64,000 bases of DNA from Melastoma dodecandrum (GCA_029817715.1 JARUPY010000091.1:744001-808000); one strand, 5' to 3'. Counted from the first letter of the stretch, positions 7,828 through 16,618 are shown. Program-made: numbers and translations. Notes: a model not told the origin generated them from the letters alone.

Positions 7828-9651
7828 TCAGTCGAGCGCGAAGGCGTCCTTGTAGTCCTTGGCCAGCGCCGGGTCCTGATCGGCCTTCTCGAGCAGGCAA
7901 TTGCCGACGGCGAGCACGTCGATGTCGCAGCCCATGAAGCAGCGGAACGCGTCCTCGGGGGTCGCGACGATCGGCTCGCCGCGCACGTTGAAGCTGGTGT
8001 TGACGAGGATCGGGCAGCCGGTCAGCGCCTTGAAGCGCGCGATCAGCGCGTGGAAGCGCGGATTGGTCTCCGCGTGCACGGTCTGGATGCGCGCCGAATA
8101 GTCGACGTGCGTGACGGCGGGGATCGACGAGCGGGCGATGTTCAGCTTGTCGATGCCGAACAGCTTCTGCTGGTCCTCGCTCATCGCGATGCAGCGCTCG
8201 GGCTTCACGTTGGCGACGAGCAGCATGTAGGGCGAATCCGTCTCGATCTCGAACCAGTCGGAGACGTCTTCGCGCAGCACCGCCGGCGCGAAGGGGCGGA
8301 AGCTCTCGCGGTACTTTACCTTGAGATTGAGGATCCTCTGCATCGTCGGCGAGCGCGGGTCGCCGAGGATCGAGCGGTTGCCGAGCGCCCGCGGGCCGAA
8401 CTCCATGCGGCCCTGGTGCCAGCCGATCGCCTTGCCGTCGGCGAGCGCCCGCGCCACCGCCTCGACGAGCGCGTCGTCGTCGAGCCGCGTGTAGACGGCC
8501 TTGGCGGCGGTGAGCCGGCGCTCGGTCTCGGCATCGTCGTAGGCCGGCCCGAGGTAGGAGCCCTGCATCGAATCGTGCCCGTTGACCATCCGGCCGGGCT
8601 TCGAATCGTAATAGCCGGTCAGCGCCGCGCCGAGCGCGCCGCCGGCATCGCCCGCGGCCGGCTGGATGTAGATGTTCTCGAAATGCCCGTCGCGGAGGAT
8701 CTTGCCGTTGGCGACGCAGTTCAGCGCGACGCCGCCGGCGAGGCAGAGGTTCTTCACGCCGCTCGTCCTGGCGACCGAGCGGGTGAGGCGCAGCATCACC
8801 TCCTCCGTCACCGCCTGGATCGAGGCGGCGAGATCCATGTGCTTCTGGTCGAGCTGCTGCTCGCCCTGGCGCGGCGGCCCGCCGAACAGCGCGTCGAACT
8901 TGCGGTTCGTCATCGTGAAGCCGGTGCAATAGTCGAAATAGTCGAGGTCGAGCTTGAAGCTGCCGTCGGGCTTGAGGTCGATCAGGTTGTCGAGGATCGT
9001 CTGCGCGAAGCGCGGCTCGCCGTAGGGCGCGAGGCCCATCACCTTGTACTCGCCGGAGTTCACCTTGAAGCCGGTGTAGTAGGTGAAGGCCGAGTAGAGC
9101 AGCCCGAGCGAATGCGGGAAGAAGATCTCGCGCTCGATCTTCAGGTCGTCGCCACGCCCGACGGCGAGGGACGTGGTCGCCCATTCGCCGACGCCGTCCA
9201 TGGTGAGCACCACGGCCTCTTCGTAGGGCGACGGGAAGTAGGCGGACGCCGCATGCGAGAAATGATGCTCGGCAAAGCGCATCTTCTCCTTCGCGGCGAG
9301 CGCAGGATCGATCGCCTTCAGCTCCTTCACGAGCAGGTCGCGCTGGAACAGCTTCTCGCCGATCCACAGCGGCATCGCCTTGCGGAACGAGGCGAAGCCC
9401 TTCGGCGCGAAGGCGAGATAGGTCTCGATCAGCCGCTCGAACTTGAGGAACGGCTTCTCGTAGAAGACCACCTGGTCGATAGGGCCGCCGCCGCCAGCCT
9501 CGAGGCAATAGCGCAGCGCATGGCCCGGAAAGCCCGGGTCATGCTTGACGCGCGTAAAACGCTCCTCCTGGGCCGCCGCCAGGATGCGGCCGTCCTCGAC
9601 GAGGGCGGCAGCGCTGTCGTGATAGAACGCCGAAAGACCGAGAACCCGCAC
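7828..9651 (-). CDS. NodU/TobZ-type O-carbamoyltransferase
   Basis: 607 residues, normal for the family. These enzymes use carbamoyl phosphate and ATP to carbamoylate a hydroxyl group on a sugar or natural product through a carbamoyl-adenylate. The N-terminal Kae1-like domain shows LGLSAFYHDSAAALV, EERFTRVKHD, the metal-binding AEHHFSHAASAYF at 127-139 and MDGVGEW at 151; the C-terminal YrdC-related part contains LAGGVALNCVANGKIL, EFGPRALGNRSIL and FNVRGEPIV. It is the last gene of a minus-strand run SxtJ-like (9835), DUF5989 (9666), carbamoyltransferase, spaced 14-19 bp. A role in polysaccharide or glycolipid decoration is inferred from context. Confidence 0.94.
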   Translation of the reverse strand: MRVLGLSAFYHDSAAALVEDGRILAAAQEERFTRVKHDPGFPGHALRYCLEAGGGGPIDQVVFYEKPFLKFERLIETYLAFAPKGFASFRKAMPLWIGEKLFQRDLLVKELKAIDPALAAKEKMRFAEHHFSHAASAYFPSPYEEAVVLTMDGVGEWATTSLAVGRGDDLKIEREIFFPHSLGLLYSAFTYYTGFKVNSGEYKVMGLAPYGEPRFAQTILDNLIDLKPDGSFKLDLDYFDYCTGFTMTNRKFDALFGGPPRQGEQQLDQKHMDLAASIQAVTEEVMLRLTRSVARTSGVKNLCLAGGVALNCVANGKILRDGHFENIYIQPAAGDAGGALGAALTGYYDSKPGRMVNGHDSMQGSYLGPAYDDAETERRLTAAKAVYTRLDDDALVEAVARALADGKAIGWHQGRMEFGPRALGNRSILGDPRSPTMQRILNLKVKYRESFRPFAPAVLREDVSDWFEIETDSPYMLLVANVKPERCIAMSEDQQKLFGIDKLNIARSSIPAVTHVDYSARIQTVHAETNPRFHALIARFKALTGCPILVNTSFNVRGEPIVATPEDAFRCFMGCDIDVLAVGNCLLEKADQDPALAKDYKDAFALD

Positions 9652-9665
9652 GCGCTCGGCCGACC

Positions 9666-9815
9666 TTAAAACAGCGAGTAGATGAAGGGCGCGACGACCG
9701 AGCCCTGGCTCAGGACGAGCAGGCCGCCGACGACGACGAACAGGACGATCAGCGGGAGAAGCCAGAACTTCTTGCGGGCCCCAAGGAAATCGATCAGCTC
9801 CATGACGATCGACAT
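9666..9815 (-). CDS. DUF5989-like 49-residue membrane protein (SxtK-like)
   Basis: A short gene: ATG at 9815, TAA at 9666-9668, 49 residues. The product begins MSIVMELIDFLGARKKFW, then a single hydrophobic helix (LLPLIVLFVVVGGLLVLSQ) and the tail GSVVAPFIYSLF, the pattern of DUF5989 proteins that sit beside carbamoyltransferases. It lies 14 bp upstream of the carbamoyltransferase and 19 bp downstream of the SxtJ-like gene, so the three are surely co-transcribed. Its role is unknown; a membrane tether or partner for the carbamoyltransferase is an inference. The family resemblance says nothing about saxitoxin production. Confidence 0.88.
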   Translation of the reverse strand: MSIVMELIDFLGARKKFWLLPLIVLFVVVGGLLVLSQGSVVAPFIYSLF

Positions 9816-9834
9816 GGTGCGCTCCTTCGCTACG

Positions 9835-10251
9835 TCAGAATTGCTTGGTGAGCGGCGAGGCCGGCTCGGTGCGGTCGATCCAATAGGTGTCGGCCGCGGC
9901 GCTGCGTTGCAGGCGCAGGAGATCCTTGCGGCGCAGCAGCCAGCCCATCGGCACGACCGCGACGAAGTACATGATGCCCATGACGATCGGGTTGGTGATC
10001 TTGGTGAGCACCATGCCGAGCTTGAACCAGAGCGCGTTCAAAGGATCGAGCACGCGCGGCGCGACGAGGCCGAGCACAAGGAGCGCGGCACCGGCTCCGA
10101 GGAGATAGTACCGGGGCTGGGCGCCGTGGCGCAGCACCGGCCACAGCGCGAGCGCGCACAGGATCGCGCCGACCGTCACTCCGAACTTGCGGCTCGAGCT
10201 TGCCTCGACGCGGCGGAAGCTCGTCAGGCTTTCATGCGACTGCGTTGCCAT
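9835..10251 (-). CDS. SxtJ-like small membrane protein
   Basis: 138 residues with three or four membrane segments: GVTVGAILCALALWPVL, YYLLGAGAALLVLGLVAP, and IVMGIMYFVAVVPMGWLL, followed by a polar tail with WIDRTEPASPLTKQF. Size, the LNALWFKLGMVLTKITNPI motif and the position ahead of a DUF5989 protein and a carbamoyltransferase match the SxtJ family. It is the first gene of the cassette. Function unknown; likely an inner-membrane partner of the carbamoyltransferase. No toxin pathway genes are nearby. Confidence 0.88.
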   Translation of the reverse strand: MATQSHESLTSFRRVEASSSRKFGVTVGAILCALALWPVLRHGAQPRYYLLGAGAALLVLGLVAPRVLDPLNALWFKLGMVLTKITNPIVMGIMYFVAVVPMGWLLRRKDLLRLQRSAAADTYWIDRTEPASPLTKQF

Positions 10252-10382
10252 CTCGGCTCGAAGGCCGGCCCATCCGGCGCGCGCGCCTCTTTAGGGGACG
10301 GGTCGCGGCAAGGCAACGAAACAGGCACGCGGTGGCGACTTCATGACCGGTGGGGTGGCCGGAAGCGCGTGTCCAAAAAGGC

Positions 10383-10408
10383 GAAAGCCCCGGCGGACCG
10401 GGGCTTTC
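10383..10408 (-). terminator. Rho-independent terminator of the tiny 10545-10492 unit
   Basis: Perfect 11-bp inverted repeat (gaaagccccgg / ccggggctttc) with a 4-nt loop; on the minus strand it is followed within a few bases by a T run (the plus strand has aaaaagg at 10376-10382). Orientation therefore fits minus-strand transcription coming from the 17-codon ORF, not the helicase to the right. Confidence 0.85.
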
Positions 10409-10491
10409 AATCTCGGAGGTTCTCAGGCCGGAGCTTCGCGGCCGTCGAAACCAGCAATGTCAGCGCGAATGCCGACGTCTCTCAGCCAAGG

Positions 10492-10545
10492 CTATACGGC
10501 CTTGAAAGAGACCTCCAGCTGGCTCGCGACGTGACAATGAGACAC
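10492..10545 (-). CDS. 17-codon ORF with near-perfect anti-SD match; leader peptide or small protein candidate
   Basis: GTG at 10545 to TAG at 10492 encodes MSHCHVASQLEVSFKAV. Immediately upstream on the minus strand is AGGAGGTGATCCA, complementary to the 3' end of 16S rRNA over about 13 bases, with 7 nt between AGGAGG and GTG: an unusually strong ribosome-binding site. A terminator follows about 85 bp after the stop, so this looks like a self-contained short mRNA. A CTCCTC sequence at 10576-10583 on the same strand could pair with the GAGGAG of the ribosome site over 6 bp, which would allow regulated translation. Function unknown; could be a small protein, a dual-function RNA, or a leader for the SxtJ-like operon at 10251. 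Confidence 0.5.
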   Translation of the reverse strand: MSHCHVASQLEVSFKAV

Positions 10546-10883
10546 TGGATCACCTCCTCTCAGTTGGTTGCGCATGAGGAGAGATTACCCAACCCAGCGA
10601 TTCTGTCAGCCCCCTTGCGCGCTCTTATTGATGTGCAGCGCAGCATTAATTTCCTTGCATTTTTGAGTGAATCGCCTCATCTGCGCAGCGTCGCGCAAGA
10701 GGCGCGCCACGGCGACCTGGCCGCGTGATCGTCTGCGCTGGAGACTTCGACCTTCGAAGTGCGGCGCACCCGGACCGCCAGCCCGCCGCCCCGACCGGAG
10801 CCGGTCACGCACGGATCTCCCAGCTCCCTAGACGCAGTCATCGGCGCGAGCGCGCCCGGCTGCGTCCGCACGAAAGCGCTCGC
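10546..10883. other. Intergenic region between the 17-codon ORF and the helicase
   Basis: This stretch is noticeably more AT-rich around 10600-10680 than its surroundings, as expected for promoters. It should carry the minus-strand promoter of the tiny unit and the plus-strand promoter of the helicase; I could not assign convincing -35/-10 boxes. The helicase frame stays open back to 10725 but that part lacks family features, so I treat it as untranslated leader. Confidence 0.4.
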
Positions 10884-12230
10884 TTGAATCAGCACACATC
10901 GCTCAGTTTCGCCGACCTCGGCCTCGATTCCCGCCTGCTCCAGGCGCTCGAGGCCGAAGGTTACACCCATCCCACCCCGATCCAGACCCAGGCCATCCCG
11001 CACGTCCTCGACGGCCGCGACCTGCTCGGCATCGCCCAGACCGGCACCGGCAAGACGGCCGCCTTCGCGCTGCCGATCCTGCAGCGGCTGTCGCTCGAGC
11101 GGCTGCGCCCGGAGCGCAACACCTGCCGCGCGCTGGTCCTGTCGCCGACGCGCGAGCTGGCGAGCCAGATCGCCGAGAGCTTCCGCACCTACGGCCAGCA
11201 CTTCGGCTTCTCGATCACCACCGTCTTCGGCGGCGTCTCGATCCGCCCGCAGATCGATCGCGTCATGCGCGGCGTCGACATCCTGGTGGCGACGCCGGGA
11301 CGGCTGATCGACCACCTCGAGCAGCGCACCCTGCGCCTCGACAAGGTCGAGACCTTCGTCCTCGACGAGGCCGACCAGATGCTCGACATGGGCTTCATCC
11401 ACGCGCTGCGCCGCATCGTGCCGCTGCTGCCGAAGCAGCGCCAGACGCTGTTCTTCTCGGCGACCATGCCCGGCGAGATCGGCTCGCTCGCCGGCACGCT
11501 GCTGCGCGACCCCGTTCAGGTGTCGGTGACGCCGGTCGCCAAGACCGCGGACCGCGTCGAGCAGCGCGTCGTCTTCGTCGAGACGTCGCGCAAGCGTCAC
11601 GTCCTCGCCGACCTCGTCCGCTCGGAGAAGATGGACCGCGCCCTGGTGTTCACCCGCACCAAGCACGGCGCCGACCGCGTCGTGCGCCATCTCGAGGAGG
11701 CCGGCATCTCCGCCGTGGCGATCCACGGCAACAAGAGCCAGAACCAGCGCGAGCGCGCGCTCGCCGGCTTCAAGGCGGGGTCGACCAAGCTGCTCGTCGC
11801 CACCGACATCGCGGCGCGCGGCATCGACATCGAGGCGGTGAGCCACGTCGTCAATTTCGACCTGCCGAACATCCCGGAATCCTACGTGCACCGGATCGGC
11901 CGCACCGCCCGCGCCGGCGCCGCCGGCCAGGCGATCTCGCTGTGCGACGGCGAGGAGCGCGCGTTCCTGAAGGCGATCGAGAAGCTGACGCGTCAGACCA
12001 TCCCGTCGGAAGATCGCCGCGATGCGGCCGCCGCCGCGGCCGAGCCGAAGGAGACGCGACGCCCGCGTCAGCAGCAGCGGCCGCAGCAGAGCAAGCGCCC
12101 TGCCCCGCGCGGCGACCAGCGACGCCCGGCGGCCAGCCCCAAGCCGCAGCACGCGAAGCCCGCGAGCCGCCCGGGCGAGGCGCCGCGTCCGCCGCGCCAC
12201 CACCGCCGGCGCCCCTCGCAGGGCAACTAG
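10884..12230 (+). CDS. DEAD-box RNA helicase, RhlE-like
   Basis: 448 residues from TTG 10884, where the product begins [19 protein letters not shown] as in RhlE-type proteins; the frame is open upstream to 10725 but unconserved. All helicase motifs are present: Q motif [10 protein letters not shown], Walker [27 protein letters not shown] in [11 protein letters not shown] in [16 protein letters not shown] and [12 protein letters not shown]. After about residue 370 the tail is rich in Arg, Pro, Gln and Lys, typical for RNA binding. It unwinds RNA duplexes with ATP in ribosome assembly or mRNA decay; the exact paralog type is not certain. Confidence 0.93.
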   Translation: MNQHTSLSFADLGLDSRLLQALEAEGYTHPTPIQTQAIPHVLDGRDLLGIAQTGTGKTAAFALPILQRLSLERLRPERNTCRALVLSPTRELASQIAESFRTYGQHFGFSITTVFGGVSIRPQIDRVMRGVDILVATPGRLIDHLEQRTLRLDKVETFVLDEADQMLDMGFIHALRRIVPLLPKQRQTLFFSATMPGEIGSLAGTLLRDPVQVSVTPVAKTADRVEQRVVFVETSRKRHVLADLVRSEKMDRALVFTRTKHGADRVVRHLEEAGISAVAIHGNKSQNQRERALAGFKAGSTKLLVATDIAARGIDIEAVSHVVNFDLPNIPESYVHRIGRTARAGAAGQAISLCDGEERAFLKAIEKLTRQTIPSEDRRDAAAAAAEPKETRRPRQQQRPQQSKRPAPRGDQRRPAASPKPQHAKPASRPGEAPRPPRHHRRRPSQGN

Positions 12231-12242
12231 GACAACGGGGTA

Positions 12243-12455
12243 CTAGGAGGTCTTCTGGCTCTCGCAGACGACCTTCATGTACTGCTTGCCGGCCTCGGGG
12301 GCGATCGAGGTCTGCGCCAGCGTCGACTGGCTCTCCTTGATGCACTGGTCGATCGTGTGCGCGAGGGGGCCGCGGACCACGTCGGTCGCGTTCTGCGGCG
12401 TGCAGGCGGCATGGTCGACCGTCGCCGCGCAAATCAGGATCAGGACCTTGAACAT
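12243..12455 (-). CDS. Small exported hypothetical protein
   Basis: 70 residues with a short hydrophobic N terminus (MFKVLILICAATVDHAAC) that may be a signal peptide, followed by a polar segment with paired Cys (DQCIKESQ ... VCESQ). It converges with the helicase gene, 12 bp between stops. No family recognised. Coding looks real because of the signal-like start, but no strong ribosome site is visible. Confidence 0.6.
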   Translation of the reverse strand: MFKVLILICAATVDHAACTPQNATDVVRGPLAHTIDQCIKESQSTLAQTSIAPEAGKQYMKVVCESQKTS

Positions 12456-12611
12456 CCGGGCACTTCCTCAATGGGCCGCACGTGGCGGCGGCCCTTAGGA
12501 AGAGCTTAGACAGCTGGGCGCGCTTGTCCAATGTGGCGAAAGGCGCCGTAACGCTTCGCTAAGCGCGCCCCGCCAGACTGCCGGGCTCCGGCCCCGCGAG
12601 CCCACCGCCAG

Positions 12612-13739
12612 ATGAAGCAGATCGGATCGATCCAGATCCTGCGCGCGCTCGCCGCGACGATGGTCGTGCTCGCCCATGCGCAGGACGATGCCGCCTTCGC
12701 CGCGCAGAAGATCGGGACGGTCTTCGCGCGATCTAGCCTCCTGCCCTGGGTCGCCGGCGTCGACCTGTTCTTCGTCATCTCCGGCTTCATCATGGTGCAC
12801 GCATCGGAGCGGCTCTTCGCGACGCCCGGCGCGGCGCAGGCCTTCCTGACGCGGCGCGTGATCCGCATCGTGCCGCTCTACTGGCTCGCCACGGCCCTCG
12901 CGCTCGTGACAGCGGCGCTGCTCGTACGCACCGGGCAGGCCCGCCTGCCGGGCGTGGCGGAGATCGTCACATCGCTCGGCTTCATCCCGTTTGCGCGCCC
13001 CGGCGACGGGGTCGCGCGGCCGATCGTGGCGCTCGGCTGGACGCTCAACTACGAGATGTTCTTCTACGTCGTCTTCGCCGCGTTCCTGATGCTGCGCCGC
13101 GAGGCGGCGGTCGCCGCCGTCGCAGCGACGCTCGCGCTGCTCGTCGTCCTCGGCTTGGTGGCGCAGCCCACGATCACGGCGCTCGCCTTCTGGAGCGACC
13201 CGATCGTGCTGGAGTTCGCGCTCGGCATGGGGATCGCCCTCGCCTGGCGACGCGGTGCCCGCTTGCCGCGCCCAGCAGCGCTGGCGCTCGGGCTTGCGGC
13301 CGTCGCCGCACTGGCGCTCGATCTCGCGCGGATGCGCGACGTCGCGATCTACGGGGTCGACCCCAGCGGCTTCCCGCGGCTCCTCGCCTGCGGCCTGCCG
13401 ATGGCCGCGCTCTTCGCCGCCGTCGTCCTGGCGCAGCCGGCGCCGCGCTCCGAGGGCCGGCTCGCGACGTCGCTTCGGCTCATCGGCGACGCCTCCTACG
13501 CGCTCTATCTCTTCCATCCACTCGTGCTGGTCGCGGCGCGCAAGGCCTATCTTGCGTCGCATCTCGCGCCTGCGCTCGGCTTCTGGCCGCTGGTCCTCGT
13601 CGAGATCGCGGCGTCGGCTCTCGTCGCCGTGGCGGTGCATCTGTGGATCGAGACGCCTATGACCCGGCTGCTCAATGCCCGCTTCGCGGATCGCCGGTCG
13701 GCGGCCGCGGTGCCCGGCACCATCGCTCCCGTCCGCTGA
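12612..13739 (+). CDS. Acyltransferase 3 family membrane protein
   Basis: 375 residues with about ten transmembrane segments. The N terminus carries the family signature SIQILRALAATMVVLAH, whose His is the likely catalytic residue, followed by DLFFVISGFIMVH; RIVPLYWLAT and TLNYEMFFYVVF are also typical. Such enzymes move acetyl or other acyl groups from the cytoplasm onto extracytoplasmic polysaccharides or lipids. There is no C-terminal SGNH domain, unlike the second acyltransferase at 57506. It converges with the Nudix gene (5 bp apart). Target unknown. Confidence 0.92.
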   Translation: MKQIGSIQILRALAATMVVLAHAQDDAAFAAQKIGTVFARSSLLPWVAGVDLFFVISGFIMVHASERLFATPGAAQAFLTRRVIRIVPLYWLATALALVTAALLVRTGQARLPGVAEIVTSLGFIPFARPGDGVARPIVALGWTLNYEMFFYVVFAAFLMLRREAAVAAVAATLALLVVLGLVAQPTITALAFWSDPIVLEFALGMGIALAWRRGARLPRPAALALGLAAVAALALDLARMRDVAIYGVDPSGFPRLLACGLPMAALFAAVVLAQPAPRSEGRLATSLRLIGDASYALYLFHPLVLVAARKAYLASHLAPALGFWPLVLVEIAASALVAVAVHLWIETPMTRLLNARFADRRSAAAVPGTIAPVR

Positions 13740-13744
13740 CCTCT

Positions 13745-14209
13745 TCAGGCGGCGGCGTCGGCCGCGCCGGCGAGCATCGTTCGCGGCCGGATGAGCGCCA
13801 GGATCATCGACGCGAGCTTCGGCGGCGACACGATTTCCGCGGCCTGCAGCAAGGTGAACCATTGCCGCTTGCGCTCCTCGCGCTCGCGCCAGTCGGCGAG
13901 CTGGGCATCGACCTCGAGCAGATAGACCATGACGAGGCACGGCTCGACGCGGTCGGCGAGGCGCTTCTGGTAGGTGTAGGCGCCGATCGGGTGCTTGCCG
14001 ACCTTGCCGGTCACGCCGGCCTCCTCGGCGGCCTCCTGCGCCGCCGCCTCGTGATCCTTGCGGCCCTTCATCGGCCAGCCCTTGGGGATGATCCAGCGAC
14101 GCGTCTCGCGCGACGTGACGAGCAGAACCTCCGGGCCGGCGGCGCTGCGCCGGATCGGGAGCGCGCCCACCTGCGCCTTGTAGCGCCGCTCGTCGTGACG
14201 ATTGCTCAT
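13745..14209 (-). CDS. Nudix hydrolase
   Basis: 154 residues from ATG 14209 (MSNRHDERRYKAQVGALPI). The frame runs further upstream but that part has no family character. The Nudix region is WIIPKGWPMKGRKDHEAAAQEAAEEAGV, with the QEAAEEAG core giving the metal-binding glutamates; the usual Arg of REUXEE is Gln, a change common in the diphosphoinositol-polyphosphate/diadenosine-type branch. It probably hydrolyses a nucleoside diphosphate-linked compound; the substrate cannot be told from sequence. Confidence 0.9.
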   Translation of the reverse strand: MSNRHDERRYKAQVGALPIRRSAAGPEVLLVTSRETRRWIIPKGWPMKGRKDHEAAAQEAAEEAGVTGKVGKHPIGAYTYQKRLADRVEPCLVMVYLLEVDAQLADWREREERKRQWFTLLQAAEIVSPPKLASMILALIRPRTMLAGAADAAA

Positions 14210-14417
14210 GGCTGGATGTCGCCCAAGAACCCGCGAGGGACAAGACGCCGGATGGATTAGGATTGTAGACAAGCTGCGCCGTGGTGTCGCGTTCTGCGCC
14301 AGGCGCCGCCCACGGGCGCGTGCGACACGCATCCCTCTGGCCAGAGCGCGACGCGATCTGTAAACGGAAGCTCTATCGGCCGCGAAGCGGCTATCGGGAC
14401 GAGGTGACGGGGTCGAG

Positions 14418-15068
14418 ATGGCAGTCGCAAATCCAACCCAGACGGTAACGGCTGGCCCGCAGGACCCCTCGAAGCGTGACTTTCTCTATATCGCCACCGG
14501 CGCCGTCGGCGTCGTCGGCCTCGCCGCCGCGGTCTGGCCGCTGATCGACCAGATGCAGCCCGACGCGGCGACCATCGCAGCCGGCGCGCCGCTCGAGGTC
14601 AACATCGGGGCGATCCAGCCGGGTCAGCAGATCATCGTGAAGTGGCGCGGCCACCCGATCTTCATCGTCAACCGGACCCCCGAATCGCTGAAGTCTCTAC
14701 AGAATCCCGAGCTCGTCTCGCGCCTGCGCGACCCCAATTCCGACGTGCTGCAGCAGCCGAAATACGCCGAGAATTGGCACCGCTCGGTGAAGCCCGAATA
14801 TCTCGTGCTCGTCGGCGTCTGCACCCACCTCGGGTGCATCCCCAAGTTCGAGCCAGAGAAGGGCTCGCTGTCGGCGGATTGGCTCGGCGGCTATTTCTGC
14901 CCCTGCCACGGCTCGAAATACGATCTCTCCGGCCGCGTCTATTCGGGTGTCCCGGCGCCCTACAACCTGCCGGTGCCGCCCTACACGTTCGCCGGCGACA
15001 AGAAGCTCGTCATCGGCGCCAATCCCGAAGGCCAGACCTTCGAGCTGGAGAACGTGGTTCAGCTCTGA
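14418..15068 (+). CDS. petA: Ubiquinol-cytochrome c reductase Rieske iron-sulfur subunit
   Basis: 216 residues. The N terminus has the basic PSKRDFLYIATGAVG with twin-residue-like KR followed by one membrane helix, and the soluble domain carries both cluster-binding boxes, CTHLGC and CPCHGS, with the GPAP-like SGVPAPYNLPVPPY loop. It is the [2Fe-2S] subunit of the bc1 complex, accepting electrons from ubiquinol at the periplasmic face. Normally petB and petC follow directly; here the next gene is an amidase on the opposite strand whose 3' end overlaps by 10 bp, so petBC must lie elsewhere or be absent. Confidence 0.97.
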   Translation: MAVANPTQTVTAGPQDPSKRDFLYIATGAVGVVGLAAAVWPLIDQMQPDAATIAAGAPLEVNIGAIQPGQQIIVKWRGHPIFIVNRTPESLKSLQNPELVSRLRDPNSDVLQQPKYAENWHRSVKPEYLVLVGVCTHLGCIPKFEPEKGSLSADWLGGYFCPCHGSKYDLSGRVYSGVPAPYNLPVPPYTFAGDKKLVIGANPEGQTFELENVVQL

Positions 15069-16585
15069 TCGAGCTGCGGCAGCCGCTCCAGCGGCCGGGT
15101 CTCGATCTCGAAGGCCCGCGCGAGCCGCAAGAGCTCGCGTTCGCCGCCCGGCCGGCCGATGAGCTGAAGGCCTGAGGGCCGCGGCGGCGTGCCGCCGAGG
15201 CCGGCCGGCAGGCAGACGACCGGGCAGCCCGACAGCGTGCCCGGCGTCACCACCTCCATCCAGCGATGGTACGTGTCCATCTGGCGGCCGGCGATCTCGC
15301 GCGGCCAGCGCCAGTCGCGCGGGAACGGGAAGACTTGCGCACTCGGCAAGGCCAGTGCGTCGTAGGCGTCGAGCAGCCCCAGCATCGCGGCGTGCAGGGC
15401 GGTTCGCGTCGCGGAGGCCTCGTAGAAATCGACGGCGGACAGCTTCAGGCCGCCCTCGATCTCGAAGATCATCTCCGGCTTGAGCTGCGCCCGCGCCGCG
15501 GCGTCGGCATAGGTGCGATGGTGGCGGCCGGCGTTGAGCGCATGGCGCCACACGAGCCAGCAGCGCCACAGCCGCTCCTCGTCGAAGCCGAACGCCGCCG
15601 GCTCGACCGCGCACCCCGCCGCCGACAACACGCCGAGCGCCTGCTCCGCCAGAGTCAGGATCCCGTCCTCCATCGGCAGCGCGCCATCGAGGTCGCCGAG
15701 CCAGCCGATCCGCCGGCCGCGCGCGTCCCCCTCGAGCAGCGCCGCCGGCAGCGGCGGCTCGGCCAGCGCCAGCGGCGCCCGCGAATCCGCGCCGCTCATC
15801 ACGGCGAGCAGCAGCGACAGGTCGGCGACGGTGCGCGCCATCGGCCCGTCGGTGACGAGCAGCGGCGACAGGAACCCCTCTGGCTCCGGCAGCGCCGGCA
15901 CGCGCCCGGGCGAAGGGCGCAGGCCGAACACGCCGTTCCAGCCGGCGGGATTGCGCAGCGAGCCGGCGAAATCGCTGCCGTCGGCGAGGGGCACCATGCG
16001 CAACGCCAGCGCCACCGCCGCGCCGCCAGAGCTGCCGCCGGCGCTGAGCGACGGATCGAACGCGTTTCCCGTCGAGCCGAACACCTCGTTGAACGTGTGC
16101 GACCCTAGCCCGAATTCCGGCGTGTTGGTCTTGCCGATGATGATCGCACCCGCCGCCCTGAGGCGCTCGACGAACAGCGCGTCGTGCGTGGGCAGATGAT
16201 CGCGAAACAGCGGCGAGCCCCAGGTGGTGCGCAGGCCGCGCGTCGGCGCGAGATCCTTCACCGCATGCGGAAAGCCGTGCAGCGGCCCGCGCGACTCGCC
16301 GCGCGCCATCTCGTCGTCGCAGCGCTCGGCCTCCGCCAGCAGCGACTCGTGCGGCCGCAGGGAGACGACGGCGTTGACGGCCGGGTTGGCCGTCTCGATC
16401 CGCGCGAGATAGGCCGCCATGACCTCGCGGCACGACAGCTTGCGCGAAGCGATCGCCGCCGCGAGCGCGACGGCGTCGAGCGACACGATCTCGTGAACGG
16501 CAGAGGCGGAGGGTGGGTTCGGCACGGGCGCTGGGCTCTCTTGGTTGGCGTCGGTTTTGCCAAATAGGCGCGGGGCTGGTCTCAT
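15059..16585 (-). CDS. Amidase signature family enzyme
   Basis: 508 residues from ATG 16585. The Ser-cisSer-Lys triad is complete: Lys110 in PHAVKDLA, Ser185 in SAGGSSGGAA and Ser209 in DGSDFAGSLRNPA. It hydrolyses an amide to a carboxylate and ammonia in the cytoplasm; substrate class cannot be set. The first 30 residues are Pro-rich and may indicate that a later start is used. It is not coupled to a GatB/C-like gene, so a GatA role is unlikely. Its 3' end overlaps petA; the DUF3311/symporter pair is divergent from it. Confidence 0.93.
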   Translation of the reverse strand: MRPAPRLFGKTDANQESPAPVPNPPSASAVHEIVSLDAVALAAAIASRKLSCREVMAAYLARIETANPAVNAVVSLRPHESLLAEAERCDDEMARGESRGPLHGFPHAVKDLAPTRGLRTTWGSPLFRDHLPTHDALFVERLRAAGAIIIGKTNTPEFGLGSHTFNEVFGSTGNAFDPSLSAGGSSGGAAVALALRMVPLADGSDFAGSLRNPAGWNGVFGLRPSPGRVPALPEPEGFLSPLLVTDGPMARTVADLSLLLAVMSGADSRAPLALAEPPLPAALLEGDARGRRIGWLGDLDGALPMEDGILTLAEQALGVLSAAGCAVEPAAFGFDEERLWRCWLVWRHALNAGRHHRTYADAAARAQLKPEMIFEIEGGLKLSAVDFYEASATRTALHAAMLGLLDAYDALALPSAQVFPFPRDWRWPREIAGRQMDTYHRWMEVVTPGTLSGCPVVCLPAGLGGTPPRPSGLQLIGRPGGERELLRLARAFEIETRPLERLPQLDQS

Positions 16586-16618
16586 CCAGCCGCGTCGACG
16601 TCACGAGGGGTGCAAGGC

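Noticed and set aside
7828..10251. A saxitoxin-type biosynthetic cluster
   Set aside because: Only the carbamoyltransferase, SxtJ-like and DUF5989 families are present; these occur widely with no toxin synthesis, and none of the core pathway genes is in the window.
10543..10560. A stretch resembling the 3' end of 16S rRNA (ctggatcacctcct)
   Set aside because: No other 16S sequence is adjacent. The match is explained by a strong SD on the opposite strand.
10606..10812. A 68-codon minus-strand frame overlapping the helicase leader
   Set aside because: Composition is unlike neighbouring genes, no ribosome site, and the region is better explained as promoter DNA.
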